Origin: Ascidia mentula
Taxonomy: Eukaryota > Chordata > Ascidiacea > Phlebobranchia > Ascidiidae
Length of the DNA: 64,000 nt
Assembly (NCBI GenBank): GCA_947561715.1
Contig: OX387201.1
Coordinates: 15,018,001 to 15,082,000, forward strand
Direction of reading: 5' to 3'
Part shown: piece after piece, positions 36,234 to 49,367 of the stretch
Position numbering within the stretch: position 1 is the first letter of the stretch
Layout: every line of letters starts with the position of its first letter
Translations under genes and position numbers: made by a program
Notes under the pieces: model-generated
The model's database searches: none
Told to the model about the DNA's origin: nothing
The model's input: the letters and a program-made list of their open reading frames with translations, nothing else

Positions 36234-36394
36234 AGCAATCGATCGAAAAACCGTTTGTTTTGTCCAATGTAGGAACTTGTCAATCACCTCACTCTGGCGA
36301 AACTTATAAAACTAGTGAAAACACAATCAAGATTTTGAGACGTGTGGAACTGATACAACGTCCAAAATACAAATAACATCTCAAAAAATGCCGC
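36234..36394 (+). repeat. Dispersed direct repeat X, copy 2
   Basis: Near-identical to 12862-13019. Immediately downstream the match stops at 36394 and resumes at about 39640, bracketing inserted BEL/Pao-bearing DNA. Confidence 0.85.
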
Positions 36395-36482
36395 ACAACC
36401 GCATTTACCATGACAGTAAGTCGCCCACAAGGGCCATGGAACGCATAAACGCGTGATGTCGCGAGACCTTTTTCTAGATCAC

Positions 36483-36680
36483 GTGAGGTAGAAATCCCTT
36501 AGTTTCAAAGCAACAATCATGTCCAGTGGGAAACATATTTTATGTTCAGTGGTCGCCAACACTCCTTTCAATGTCTCAAATTCATCAAAATTTTAGACAG
36601 TTTAAAGGCACAATACAGGTTTACAGATATTTTTGTGGTGGCGCACATAAGGTGAACTAGTGCTAAACCGTGTAAACAAT
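36483..36680 (+). repeat. Direct repeat flanking a BEL/Pao fragment, left
   Basis: About 195 bases starting GAGGTAGAAATCCCTTAGTT and ending in AAACCGTGTAAAC recur at 38641-38840. They bracket BEL/Pao sequence but do not show TG...CA ends, so they are not called LTRs. Confidence 0.8.
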
Positions 36681-36789
36681 TGTAGTCCCTTTCAATTAGA
36701 ACAAATTGAAACCACAGCCGAAATTCAGGAGAGTATTGCCCGTGTTACTGTGACAAAAGCAGTGCGAACAGACTTACTAATCCTGGGTA

Positions 36790-38640
36790 AACAATTTAAA
36801 TACATGCAAATTTCTGCATATGACTGATTTCTACACAGCCACTATCAGAAACAACGAACAACGACAATACGCAGAACACTAAATATCGCTATGGGGCAAA
36901 AATCAAGTTTCGCAATCGGTCGTTAGACACGTTTTTAATCCAGAATTGTGGATTGGGCCTTTCCATTGTGGATTTGTATTTTGCACATTTATTATAACAC
37001 GAAAAAGAACCTAAAAGTATAGCACATTCGCAACGCTAAATCAGCAACAATAATGACGTATTAACAACAAATCTCACTTTGATACATTAAGCATATCTTG
37101 ATAAGCTGAAAAAACGAACAAATACTGTTACTTCATATCGTGTCTGAACAGTTCTCAACTGCCCTACTGGTGAGGTTGTGTTGAATTCAACTAGCGAGTT
37201 CTTTTCACGTATTCTGGTGACTTTTAACCTTAAATCAGAGGAGCTTTATATAGGTCACCCCTTCCTTACTTTGGTCAAAGCATTTATTGTTGCGAAGCCT
37301 TAGGAGGTCGGGAAGGCGTGACTCTTTTCTTTCAGACAGTGTAACAGGCGGGGGACTATACGCACCGCTGAAAAGCCACAAATGGTTTGCGATAGGGCGC
37401 CGAAACACACCTCTGCTCGCCCGAACGAATACAGTGCGACTTCTTTAAGTTTCATCAGGGTGCGCCTCAACGATTCGACCGATCGAGCATTTCGAACGAC
37501 ACTCGGATTCGCCCACAAATAGGACCGCATTATTTTTCTTGAAGTTGCGATGGGAATCATGTCACTTTGGACGAGCAGTGATAACCGGCAGGTATTCTCG
37601 CACGAACCTCGTCCAGAAGTGGTCAGCGAGAAACTGCACCTGACGCCAACGCCGTCTTGTATAGCAATCCTTCTTCTCTTCAATCGCCGGCGGTAGGTAG
37701 GAGGATTCTCTCATAAGCAGGAGATGTTCGTGGTCAGCGATTCTTCGTCTCTGTGATCAAATGTCACCGGGACAAAGTGCCTAGAGTTGATTACGGATTT
37801 AAGTTCCACAAACAAGGTCTCCATGGTTTCATTGCACATCACGTGGGAAGCAGTAAATAATTCGTCAAAAGGAACGAATCATGCGTTCCCAAAGGCCACC
37901 CATGTGGCATGCAGCAGGAGGTTGAAATGAATACGAAATCTGTCTTTGAAGCAGAAATTCGGTTATTTGAAGTTGGTTGCAGCGATTTTCTCGGCACCAA
38001 CGAAATTTGTTCCATTATCGTTGAAGATGTGATTCGGTGCTCCGCATATGCCAATAAAACAACCAAGGACAGCTATAATCGAATCAGTTGACAGACTGTG
38101 GACAACCACCAGATGATTTAGGGCAGGTAAATATGCAACCATAATGTTTCACCTTGCTGCTACCATAGTTGCAGAAAGATGCGAAGCAAAGATTTTTTAC
38201 TGCTCGTACTTGATAAGTTCCAACTCGGCTATTTTCAACACAGGCACGCCAATATTAGTCAGCATGGCAACCGATGATTTTCGTTGTTGCATCAAAAACA
38301 TCTCTCTGTCGATGTACTTTAACAGTGCAATAGGCTCAGGCCTTCACCGATCAGTATCGTCACGGTTCCTTCTTAACGACGCAAATCCTTGGGAGGAGAG
38401 AACTCAGCAAGCTTCTTCAGGAATTCTTTCTGGTGACCTGGTAATTTTGTTGATGGGAACAGACAACAACAACGGTTCTCCTTCACCGAGCGGTATGTCG
38501 ATGAAAGTTAAAGTAGTGCCTTGATAAACTCGCTGTTAATCTGCCAGAGAGTTCGGACAATCCTTTGATCCCTACAGGCCAAGTTTAATAATCAGACCTT
38601 GTTCGCAAAATGTAGACGTAGAACCTTGATCAAGAAACGC
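36790..38640 (-). mobile_element. BEL/Pao fossil fragment, second copy
   Basis: Corresponds to parts of the element at 8395-12615, including the integrase C-terminal region (about 37300-37680) and segments matching the 10260-11970 region. It is shortened internally relative to the first copy and broken in several places. Old relic. Confidence 0.75.
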
Positions 38641-38840
38641 GCGAGGTAGAAATCCCTTAGTTTCAATGCAACAATCATGTCCAGTGGGAAACATCTTTTA
38701 TGTTCAGTGGTCGCCAACACTCCTTTCAATGTCTCAAATTCATCAAAGTTTTATACTGTTCAAAGGCACAATACAGGTTTACAGATATTTTTGTGGTGAC
38801 GCACATAAGGTGGACTAGCGTTAAACCGTGTAAACTCGAC
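38641..38840 (+). repeat. Direct repeat flanking a BEL/Pao fragment, right
   Basis: Partner of 36483-36680. Downstream, 38840-39640 holds no recognisable gene. Confidence 0.8.
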
Positions 38841-41140
38841 ATTACTCGACTAAAGTTTTTCCACAGTACAGAGATCCTTGGAAATTTAAGTTTGGATGAA
38901 CGCAAACTAGCTTTGTGAACATGAGTGATTAGAAAAAAACAGCAGTTTTGAGCGTTCCAGCAAAACAAACTAGAAGACGTTCGCAATCAATCACATTTCA
39001 AAAAGCTAAATCGGTTTTCAAAACTTCTCCTACGATTTCTAAAAGAGTACATGATGGAGCTATTCAGGAAATCAACCCAAATTAGATTAAAAATCTCATC
39101 CAACCACCACCGTATCACAACAACTGAAAAAAATGGAAGACCACAACGAATGACGTGAACAGTCATCGAATCAACACCTGAATTCTCCACAAATCCGTCA
39201 AGAATTATCAAAGGAGCCACACTGTACAATAACACCAATTAACTTTCTTTAAAAACTCGAGCAGCAGGGGATGTATTAACCATGTCATATGTCCAATTTC
39301 TTGCATTCACAGTGTATGTGTCGCTTAGTTGCCTTATCAAATAACTTTGTCAACAGGTTTTAATTAAATTCGATAAACATAATTTTCCCATATTCACGTC
39401 CAGTTAATTATTTTGAACAACCGCCGTTAGCATCGAAAAATAACCAATTGTGCTAAAAACAAATCTTTTTGAAGTAGTTTTCAGGCGACACACGCTTTTA
39501 ATGTAAGGCAAATATCCTTTGTATAAAATCAGTGGACTAGGCGACTGTAGTTGACAAACAAACAAGGCACTGAGAGGAACGAAATCAAGAAAACGGCCAG
39601 TAGCTATGTTGACGACTGTGTGTGTGACAGAATGTTAAACGGTGCCGGATTCGATGTATGATTTGTGAAGCTTTGTTATTAGTCGTCGTGCGTTTTCTAA
39701 TTACGTAATAAAGTGAGCGGATGACCGTCGGTTTGATAATAGAAAGGTTTAAAATGTTCTAGCCGGAGTCAAATAATCTTTTCTTCACACGTTTTATTAA
39801 ACGTCCATGCAGCATCTCATAACAATCAAAGCCTTGAAACCTATGAAGAATTTTGGCTGAAAGTGCATTTCCTCCTAATTAAACTACCACAGAATCTCAG
39901 GCGCAGCATCAATCTCTGCTTACAAGGTCAGTGTTTTTATAGATGTGAAACGATTCTTTAAATACGGTACGTACAATATATACCTCAATGCATGCGGTGC
40001 GCTCCCTATCGTAAATGTTTTAAAAATATAGATGCCGCGTAAGGTCGCGAGAGAGTCGCGTCAAAAAAAACACTGATACACCGGGACCCAGAGTTTACAC
40101 CGGGAACAAAACGCAGTTTTAAGAATAAATACCGCGATTACGTGGATCCTATTACTGGGAAGAAAGTATTAAAAAACATCCAACCTCCTAATCTTTCAGC
40201 AAAACTATAGCAAAACAAATTTTAACAAAATATCACAAATTCAAAAAAGAAGCGCTTACCGATCACAACATACATTTGCAATGTTTTGCTTCGCATGCTT
40301 CTGGCGTCCACCCGACTGTTTTCTTAGGTGTAAATTTGTCCAGCATTAGCAAAAAAAACACAGCAAATTTGGGTGTGACCTTGGTGCGAACAGTTAATCG
40401 TGACTTCTAAATTTGCCCATTTTGCTGAAAAATACAAAAAAAATATAGGCTACAGTTCTCCCTTTGTTGAAAATGTTTTAATGAATGTTTTATTAAAACT
40501 TTTGTTTGCGGTTTGGTGCCTAAATTGCGCTCTTTCGTGCTGTAAATATGTTACATCGTGTGGCATTCGCACATTCTCCAACATTATTCTATCAAATGCA
40601 AACTCGAAACATTATTTCGTTACAAGCTGGACTTCAAAAAATAGATTAATCAAATCAAACAGTATAGCCTACATCAGGCCAATCAAACAGTATAGCCTAC
40701 ATCAGCCTACATAAAACCATAAATGTTATCAATTCAGGCGCTCATGTTTGAGGTAATCTCCTCACGGAGAATCACCGTCTGTCGTAGGATCGCAGCCAGT
40801 AGCATTGGGAGGTGATGGGTTGCGATAAGCCGTATATGACGTTAGGTAACCAGTCGGCCGTGCTGGCCAAAGCAAAAGCCATCCTATCGTGGTGATGGAT
40901 TAAGGAAATGTTCGGGAATCAACTTTTTATATGTGGTTAATTAACACAACGGTGAAAAGATATATGTTTAATTGTTCCAATGCTAGCTTTGAGAAACCAA
41001 GCAACGAAATCAGCAAACATTTCTGCGCAATGCTTGTTATGTAGAACAATTAAAATCTAAATTTACGTCAAGATCTTCGGCATTTATATTCGACACTATG
41101 TATTTAAAATACACGATTATTTGGTTGTTACATTGGACAG

Positions 41141-41260
41141 AGATCACTCTGCAGAACTGAACCCTATAGACGTATTGGAATCAAAGGATTCAAGAAAATA
41201 GGATGTGAAAAAGAAGGTGGAAGTTGGAATAGTTTCTGTGAGTTTGGTTGCTTCAAATAA
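41141..41260 (+). CDS. Cysteine-rich terminal exon candidate, copy 2
   Basis: Duplicate of the open frame at 1903-2022, same length and same stop. The second cysteine of the peptide is Tyr here and a nearby Ala is Thr, while a glycine codon changed silently. Losing one cysteine of an odd set would be harmful if the peptide is disulfide-bonded, so this copy may be relaxed. No function is assigned. Confidence 0.25.
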   Translation, partial: RSLCRTEPYRRIGIKGFKKIGCEKEGGSWNSFCEFGCFK

Positions 41261-41656
41261 ATCCAAATTCCACGGTCACACTATGAAAGTAACTCTTTGA
41301 AAACAACTTCTAATACTTAACTTTAAATAGATTTGCCATTGCAAGCAAAAATTAAATATTATGTTGTAGTATTATATTATTAAATATTATTTTAAATATT
41401 ATCATCTAATATGTTTGCCATCAAGGAAAACATATCCTAATTAAAAATAGTTGTTTAGACGTAGTTTAGTTTCAACAATCACGTTGTTTTTGCCTAAATT
41501 TACATTTCAGAGGTTTACAAGGGAATTACGCAGTGGGCAGAAGTTACGGATCGAACTGGTACAGGAAGGTCAGCGTCCTTTGTGACACATGCCACAAAGG
41601 ACTGGCAAAAGGGGGCCGTTTTCAGTGACTGAAATAGAGCTTAATCCTTGGGGTTC

Positions 41657-41752
41657 ACAGGCTGAAAAATCAAGCTCCCGGTGAGGTTTGAACTCTCGAC
41701 CCTGGACGGACTAGGCCCAACGCTCTACCAACTGCAGTTTTTTCACGGGGTA
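41657..41752 (-). repeat. tRNA-derived SINE head, duplicated copy
   Basis: Carried along with the SD1 duplication; same A-box-like and B-box-like segments as 2455-2555, with a few substitutions. It was therefore present before the segment duplicated. Confidence 0.65.
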
Positions 41753-42088
41753 TATTGTGGCCAAGGTACACTTATGCGCAAGCTCGCACTTGTCAGGAAA
41801 AAATGGAAACCTAATGGTTGGCATATTTCATTTATTAAAAGTTATTAACTTTGTAAAAAGAAACAGTCTCCCTGATTGAAAACTTTATACGAGTATACTT
41901 AATCTGTTTTTTTTTTTCTGTATTTGCTGGCAGGAACGTTGTTTACAGCAATTTAGCACTTTGCAGTTGCAATATATTAGTTTGTGTGTCATGTATTGGC
42001 CAAAATTGAGGTGGGAAACCAAATTTTGGCGGCCTATAAACCAAAAAACACAAGAGAATACTGCAAATCAACGAAACGTCTATTTCTG

Positions 42089-44019
42089 TCAGCTGTATCG
42101 ATAAGGATCATGACCCAAAACAAAGAAATCATCAGCGTATAGATCCCTCAACCTGTTCACATCAGCTTCTGAAATGAGTTGAAGAGCATCGACGGTTGTT
42201 TTGCTTTGAGTAAAAGGTTTTGATTCTGCGGGAAATGTAATGTTTGTGTTGCGACCTCGCTGAACAAACTCGAGGAGTCGGTTGGATTCATCCACCAAGT
42301 TCTCAAAACGCATCACCATGCTGTATGTGAACGAACACGGCTGACATAATAACACTTGGGGGCGCCAATGCACGTCCATTTGGTGAGCAGTTTTGCCTCG
42401 TTGAAAAGAGAGTACGTGTCTGCAAATTATTTACAGATATATGTCTTTAAGTTATAATGCTTCATTGCCCAAAATAAGGCATACTACCCATATTTTTAAC
42501 GAACTGCCATTGAAAGCGTTGTTATATTTAATAAAATTAAACTTTGCTATCCATCAGTTGATCAGCACAACTAATATTGCTCTAAAACAACTAACCAGTT
42601 CGGGATAATATCCAAATCAGCATTTTAAAACCATTTTTCAATTGGTTTGGATGCAAGTCACGACGAACGTAAAACTTCAAAGACAAACAGCATTTGGAAC
42701 TAACCTGATAAATTGCTGGAAAGAAATTTCGCCAGTTTGAAGAGTGCGACGGTACGCGATTACGTCATTTTTCTTTTTCTGTTCCAGTTGAGTGAACTGC
42801 GATGAGTTCAGTAACGCTTCCAAACCACCTGTGGCCAAAGGAACTCTACAATAAACAAATATCCTGGTATATTTTTTGTATGCAAAATGTGGAGAATTTC
42901 TTCGAAAGTTTTTCTTTTGTATTGGAAGTATAGTAAAGATCGAAAAGGGCGGCAATGTGGAAAGGGTAAACAAAAAAGAACAGACGAAAAGAGGAAAGCA
43001 GACATTGGAGATGAAGTATATGGAGTGACTTTAACTGAAACATCACGATCTTGGTATTTTGCGAGAAAGCTATTCCCCTGTGCGCTGTGGTTTTCCGCTT
43101 CGTCGCGTTTCCTTGCGTTGCTATGGCCGATTGAACATCGCTCTCAGGCTTTAGCCAAAAAAGACCGCCTAAACAAGCTAGTTTGGCAATCGGAAATCAT
43201 TTGCAAGATTTTTGTTTGCACTAACACTCTTTTTGCCACCAGTAATTGAGACGTACGTAGATATATTGAGAATTACATTAAACACCAAATATTTTTTAAT
43301 AGCATGTTATATTATGATATAAGAATTATAGTGTCTGCTACAACGTTGCCATCGAATTTTGCTTTGATTTTAAAGTTTCAATCCTGGCAAAATTTTGCAA
43401 TTGTCAAAATATTTTGTGTTTATATTTTTTGCCGATTAAAATAAATTATAAATAACCCTTGATTTTTTTAGGTGATAAATTCACGGTTAATCTCCAAAAA
43501 CGGATATAGTCCAACCATCGTGATGGGAAAGATATACGTCACATTACGTGGGGTTTGGATGACTTTGTAACCAAAGCTGCGTGGCGACAAGAACGACGAC
43601 AGGACAATAGAGAACGTCAGATTTGCGCGCAGTTCGACGTTTATAAACATTTTTTTATCAGGGTTATAAGGTAGAGTTGGGACTTTCAACTACAATCACA
43701 ACCAAAACTTCAGGGTTAGGTCTTCCAGAAATGCGCGCGAGACATTTCTCAGGGAATTTACAAAACCGAAATGTGCTGGAACCAGTAAATTAAACCTACT
43801 CAAGTTGCAACTATATGCTACTATCAATACTCTCACCCGATTCCATGAAGAAAATCAGGAGCCTGTTTTTTAGCGATGGGAATCCCCACCTCGCGTTGGT
43901 AATAGTTCAAACTTGAAAACTTATCGAAGTAAGCGGACACCAGTCGTTCCAGCGGGTGTCGGGTGATCATGAAAGTCCTTTGAACTTTGACCATCTCCTT
44001 GGCTTCCTCCTCAGCTACA
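42089..44019 (-). pseudogene. 5'-truncated carbohydrate sulfotransferase duplicate (exons 4-6 only)
   Basis: Exons at 43837-44019, 42705-42845 and 42089-42419 match the last three exons of the gene at 2876-8316 and stay open. The first is nine bases shorter, in frame, just after the 3' PAPS-binding motif, and the C-terminus stops earlier (after DPYRYS). The anchor exon and the 5' PAPS-loop exons are absent because the duplicated block ends in the intron upstream, where BEL/Pao sequence follows. Without the PAPS loop no active enzyme is expected unless 5' exons are supplied from elsewhere. The preserved frames suggest recent duplication or remaining constraint. Confidence 0.8.
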
Positions 44020-44114
44020 CTACCATAAGAATAGATAGGATTTGTTAGCTATAGATAAGAGTTGTGTCACAATAACTGGAAGATTCTTTTCATCGAAATT
44101 CTGTACTTTTTTTA

Positions 44115-44954
44115 GGAATACATGCAAATTTCTGTATATGACTGATTTCTACACAGCCACTATCAGAAACAACGAACAACGACAATACGCAGAACACTAA
44201 ATATCGCTATGGGGCAAAAATCAAGTTTCGCAATCGGTTGTTAGACACGTTTTTAATTCAGAATTGTGGATTGGGCCTTTCCATTGTGGATTTGTATTTT
44301 GCACATTAATTATAACACGAAAAAGAACCTAAAAGTAGAGCACATTCGCAACGCTAAATCAGTAACAATAATGACGTATCAACAACAAATCTCACTTTGA
44401 TACATTTAGCATATCTCGATAAGCTAAAAAAACGAAAAAATACTGTTACTTCATATCGTATCTAAACTGTGCTCAACTGCCCTACTGTGAGGTTGTGTTG
44501 AATTCAACTAGCTAGTTTTTTTAACTTATTCTGGTGACTTTTAACCTTAAATCAGAGGAGCCTTATTTAGGTCACGCCTCCCTTACTTTGGTCAAAGGAT
44601 TTATTGTTGCAAAACCTTTGGAAGTCGAAAAGGCGTGACTCTTTGCATTCAGACATTGTAACAGGCAGGAGACTACGCACAGCTCAAAAGCCATAAATGG
44701 TTTGCGACAGGGCGCCGAAACACACCTCTGCTCGCCCGAACGAATACCGTGCGAACTCCTTTAGTTTTAGTTCGACCGATCAAGCATATCGAACGACACT
44801 CGGATTCGCCCACAAATATAGGACACATTATTTTTCGTTGGGAATCATGACACTTTGGACGAGCAGTGATGAACGGCACGTGTTCTCGCACGAATCTCTT
44901 CCAGAAGTGTTTAGCGAGAAACTGCACCTGATGTCATTTATGATCGCTAACGTG
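44115..44954 (-). mobile_element. BEL/Pao fossil fragment, third copy
   Basis: Matches the start of the 36790 copy over about 840 bases, including an integrase C-terminal piece at 44673-44927. It begins exactly where the sulfotransferase duplication SD1 ends. Broken relic. Confidence 0.75.
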
Positions 44955-45720
44955 ACACACAACGTTTGAAAACACGACAGAGACAAACCGTCAATTTAGC
45001 ATTGTCGTTATGTCCACTCGCAGCAAAAGATATAATAGGTTAATTGAATTTTCGAGGCTTTTCAAATTAGCTGATTGTGCACCACAACACTGTTATTCTG
45101 TCATAGTACCACTTTTTGTCCGACAGTAGCGTTGCCTACAAGTTCGCGTCAAGAATGATTTATTTATTGGCTCCACATTGCTTATCATATGAATATTGTG
45201 ACACGGGGCCTGACGGCACTATTGGTTGAGCTTGCTTGGCCGTTTGGCCAGCAAAGTCGTCTGATAGTCACACCAGCTGCACTGATGAGACCTTTTAGGT
45301 CGAAACAGTGGCCACCTGTCTGCAGCTTATACACAAATGATTTATTTAATTCGCCACAATCAACCACTAATGTATTTTTCGCAATATAGTTCGTAACTAG
45401 AAATGTCATCAAATTGAAGTCAGCACAAAGGTGAGGTTAAAGTTATGACATCACACCCAAAATGACGTCATGTAGTCACTGAGCAAAGAAACGCACCTTC
45501 CCGTCTTATCGAAGTGAGTAATGTCGTTGCTGCGATACCCTTTGGTCTTCCGATAATCAAGGACAAATAAGCCTTTGGTTTGTGACGTCACTGTGACATA
45601 TTTTTGTTTGGTGTAAAACCTTGTCCTGACCTTTGAGGTCTGTGAATTCTCCTATGTTTGAAACTATTCGATATCTGCAATCCAAGGCGCCTTCTCCTGT
45701 GTAAACAATGAATATTTTCG
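44955..45720 (-). repeat. Inverted repeat family, arm at 45 kb
   Basis: Inverted partner of 7120-7770. It directly follows a BEL/Pao fragment and precedes a BEL/Pao protease-like remnant. Open frames here (for example 45557-45754, minus) have no recognisable domain. Confidence 0.8.
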
Positions 45721-45879
45721 ACACGAGCGCCTTGTGTGATGTCAATTTCGCCACAGCGAAAAAGGTTCACTATTTTTGGTCGCCGCTACTTTTCGTGCAG
45801 TTTTCTGCATGTTTTAGTTGACGTATAACCGGAAAACTTTGGATATATGTTTGTTGTAGATGTACCTTTAGTTTTACGC

Positions 45880-46140
45880 ATAGTCGTCATGACCGTGTCA
45901 TATGCACTTTTAGGAATGACGTCGTGTGACACGAATGTGTATCGACCGGTATAGTTGTCACTGTGGTGATCTTGAAGCGTTCACCTGCTTCAGGTGTCAC
46001 GTGTAGCAGCTCAGTCAGTTGCCGTTCACAAAACGTCTGATTAGCTTTTGAGTCGAGTAAAGTAAACGATTCCACCTCACTTCCTATGTTTCTGATGCGC
46101 ACTGGTACAATATCGAGATAATCAGGATGAAGCTACACAA
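45880..46140 (-). mobile_element. BEL/Pao protease-region relic
   Basis: A minus-strand frame with VESFTLLDSKANQTFCERQL and ITTVTTIP resembles the retropepsin region of BEL/Pao polyproteins. Isolated fragment; from 46141 to 47133 nothing is recognised. Confidence 0.6.
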
Positions 46141-47135
46141 ACCGCGTCAGTCAAACTGATGATGGCATAAGTTCTTGCCGAAACGTTTTTCAAACATGAC
46201 AATGTTAATCACAGTATGGGTCAGTATTTTTGTTCACAGAATTATGAGTTACGTGATTTGTGTTCCTAACTTCACATAACAATACATAAAAACATAAAAT
46301 ATCGATCAAAAACAATGACAAAATACTCGCTTGGCGACAATAAAAAACACTGTGCAGCGCGACGCCCATTTCAAGACTAACAGATTGTTCACGCAGCACT
46401 ACTTGCACCTGCCAATTAACCAATTAGCGACTTGTACGGGATGTGGCCAAAATAGAAAAAAAACTAGAAAATAAAAGTAAATACGAAGGGAAAATTGATA
46501 AAAACAACAAAGATAATCTAAGAAAGTACAAAGAAAAACATTAGTTGTGCCTTGTTTCAATTTCGCTACAATTAATAACGATATGAGTTGAAAAAAGTCA
46601 TCTGTCCTTCGTGTACATAAGGTTTGTTTGTCAGCCGTGACGTCAATAGTTCCAGCGCATTCAGCTTCACTTTTATGTTTTCTGATCAAACAAATCGGGA
46701 AACTTGAGAAGCCAAAGTTCAAACCCGCCATGAAAATATGTTTGTGTCACGTTTGCGGCGTTAAAAACACTATTTGTTTCTTGAGATTAATTAGCAGTAA
46801 GCAAAGTTAAGTGTTAGTACATGTATTAGTCATGGCGTATGTTAAAGGTTTAAATAGATTTTGTAATATCTAGAAAGAAGTATTTATGGCCAATAAACAA
46901 AAAATGGCGGGCAATATACGACAAATATAACAGGCGAATGTGTGTAGACAAGTTAATACCTATAATGATTTGAAGATCAATAGAGTTTAAAGTTGTATGT
47001 AGTCGGCTCAACAACAACATCAACAAAAACTGCCCGTTACCATAGGAAAACATCGTTTTTTCTTTTGTTGTTGTACAACAAAACTAAAACGTGTTATGAC
47101 GCCAGTCTCAATACAGGAAAAATATAGGAAGCCTG

Positions 47136-47155
47136 CACTGTAAACCAGTTTGGGT
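47136..47155 (+). repeat. Left terminal inverted repeat
   Basis: Twenty bases starting CACTGTAAACC; pairs with 50266-50285 with one mismatch. Confidence 0.9.
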
Positions 47156-47423
47156 CAAAAAAGCCCAAAAAAATTGGGTCTGTTCGTTGGGAAACCCAAA
47201 ATATTTTTTGGGTTATTCAAACCCAAAAATTTTTGGGTTAAATATCTTCTTACCCTATAGATTTACCCAATAATCTTTGGGTAGAAACACATTCGACCCA
47301 ATTTTATCTGGTCACTATTTTGGGTTTGAATTCACTATGCCCAGAATCTGTGTCATTTTTTGCCCATTAATCATAGATATTGCACAGCTTGTTTTTTCGA
47401 AGAATCACATTTATTGTTTCTTG

Positions 47424-49367
47424 TCATTCTGTAGAAAGAACATGAACATTTAAAATAACTACAGTCAACACAAATAACCACAGGCTTAGTTTGTCAAGTT
47501 GAAGTTTTAACTCCCGCACTGAATCATACATTGAGTTTTCAGGAATATTAAGCAAATATGTCTGAAGAAATTGCAGTGTTTTGGTTATATGTGGGCAGTA
47601 TTGATAATTGAGAATATAATACACAGCAAATAAAGCTATGATGCCTTTAGAAATGCTGTCCACACTGAGCACAGGGTTCTTCTCCGCAAAAAGTGCATTT
47701 TTTTGCGGCAAGAAAATGTCTCCATATACAAACAACACAGTTTGTTGCCGATCTCCAAAATCGGCCCTGATATCTTCAAATGTTGTGTTGATCTAAATAG
47801 TAAAACAATTTAGTTACATACTCGGTTACTATTGGCCTGTGCTAAATAATAAGGATGCTGCTTTCCAATACCTAAATTGTACTTTTTACACTATGCCCAA
47901 TTTTAAATAATTATGCACAGAATAACTTTTTGGAAGCTAATAGCCTTGCTAGTCTTGTGGATATAAAATGAGTACATTAGGTCAATACAAAAACTGCCCT
48001 CACACTAATGACCTGGCCAATGACCCAAACAACAACAAAAATTTTCCATGAAAATATGAAATATGATTGCTTATACTTACAGGGCACAAATCTAGCAAAT
48101 ACCACTCCTGCCAACTTGCTGTTTTGTATTGGACTTCGATTAAGTACACAAAAGTAATCTTCTAACCATAAAGTGAACATCTACAAAAACAAAAATTTTG
48201 TAACCTTTTTAAGTGATAGTTTTTTCAGGCTTACCAGCAAAGCAATCATTCTCATCAAATGGCAAAAAGTCCAATATTTTTTTCATATAGGATGTTTTGT
48301 TTGGTTTTCCCGAAGAATATTTAATAATTGTTTGAAACAAGTTTTTGGCAATGCTGTTCAAAGCAGCTTCATCAGTAAAATTTTGTTTTCTTTTAAATTC
48401 ACGAAGCAACTACAAGAAATAGAAATTACATTAAATTCAGTCCATAAATTTACAGTACCGCAGTCAAGCTATGGTTCAAAGCCGCTACAAATTGGCAAGT
48501 CAGACGAAGATTTAAAGAATCAGCAGTGGAGCTCTGACTTGTCAATATGTGGCTTTGATGTATATGTAACAAAAATACATTAAAATACAATTAACATACC
48601 TTGTTGTACATAGTTAAAGCTGGCCATTCTTTTATTAATGTCATAAGAGAAGGATTATTTTCCAAAACAAAGTTTTTGCGGACACAAAATGTTTCCTCCA
48701 TTTTTTCTGCAATAAGTTTCTTATTGCGCAGCAAAGTTGTTTTTTTAAATTCATGCAGCAGGATCTAAAATAATCAAGTCAAAAATCCATCATAACAAAG
48801 CTTTAAAAAGTTTAAATCCATACTTCTTTTGCCTCGTCATACAAGTTTTCGCCCCGTGTATGTACTTCATTTGATTGATGAGAAACCTTTCTTCGCTTTA
48901 AAGAAGGGTTGTTATATGCTCTTTTGATTTAGGGGTACCCACGACACTTCCGCTGTTTTTTAGCATGCACATTTAATCGGTCTGATATATTTTTGTACCA
49001 AAATGCCTGTGAAATGTAAATAAATAAGCATGGTTATTGAATTACTTGGTAAGTTATACTTCACTCTAACCTTGCCATCTGTTGCACCTAGTCCAAGACG
49101 AGCTGATTTGTACTGCTCCAAGAAAGCATCTAAACGCCTCGTTCTTTAGATGTCGGCATGGTCTGCAAAATATATATATATAGCTTATAGCCTACCTTTT
49201 CCAAGTTAAGTGTAATTTATCAAAGCTTTGGCAATTTTTTCACGTTTAAAGAAGTATATGTAAAACTTACTCTCAATTTCAGCATTTATTTGAAGAACTT
49301 CCCCTTGTGGGACATCTTCCAGAGTAGTCTTGACAAAATCAATTAAACCCTGGATGCTTAAATCCAT
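47424..49367 (-). pseudogene. SAMD3-like multi-exon gene inside the CACTA-like transposon, degenerate
   Basis: Minus-strand exons: 49271-49367 (MDLSIQGLIDFVKTTLEDVP), 49071-49162 (RTRRLDAFLEQYKSARLG), 48824-49006 (FWYKNISDRLNVHAKKQRK ...), 48600-48764 (KMEETFCVRKNFVLENNP, LIKEWPAL), 48235-48409 (ALNSIAKNLFQTIIKYSSG) and the last, 47424-47792 (IIALFAVYYILNYQYC, TLQFLQTYLLNI). The RK-V-ENP-L-L-EWPAL block and the FAVYYILNYQY-TL-FLQ block match the multi-copy uncharacterised SAMD3-like proteins of fish and invertebrates. The first five exons join in phase. There is an in-frame TAA in the second and third exons, and the candidate exon 48081-48180 does not join in phase, so this copy is decayed. 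A minus-strand AATAAA follows the stop at about 47411. Function unknown. Confidence 0.7.

Larger units (their letters stand above)
39756..44114. repeat. Segmental duplication SD1, right copy
   Basis: Direct copy of 1-4914. It breaks off in a sulfotransferase intron at about 44114, where BEL/Pao fossil sequence begins, so the 5' exons of the gene are missing here. It keeps about 40 bases near 41065-41105 that the left copy lacks, and lacks the block at 1170-1738. The upstream flank (39640-39755) resembles 13122-13254. Confidence 0.9.

Noticed and set aside
36483-38840. LTR pair of a BEL/Pao element
   Set aside because: The 195-base direct repeats bracket fossil sequence, but they lack typical LTR ends and no flanking target duplication is visible.
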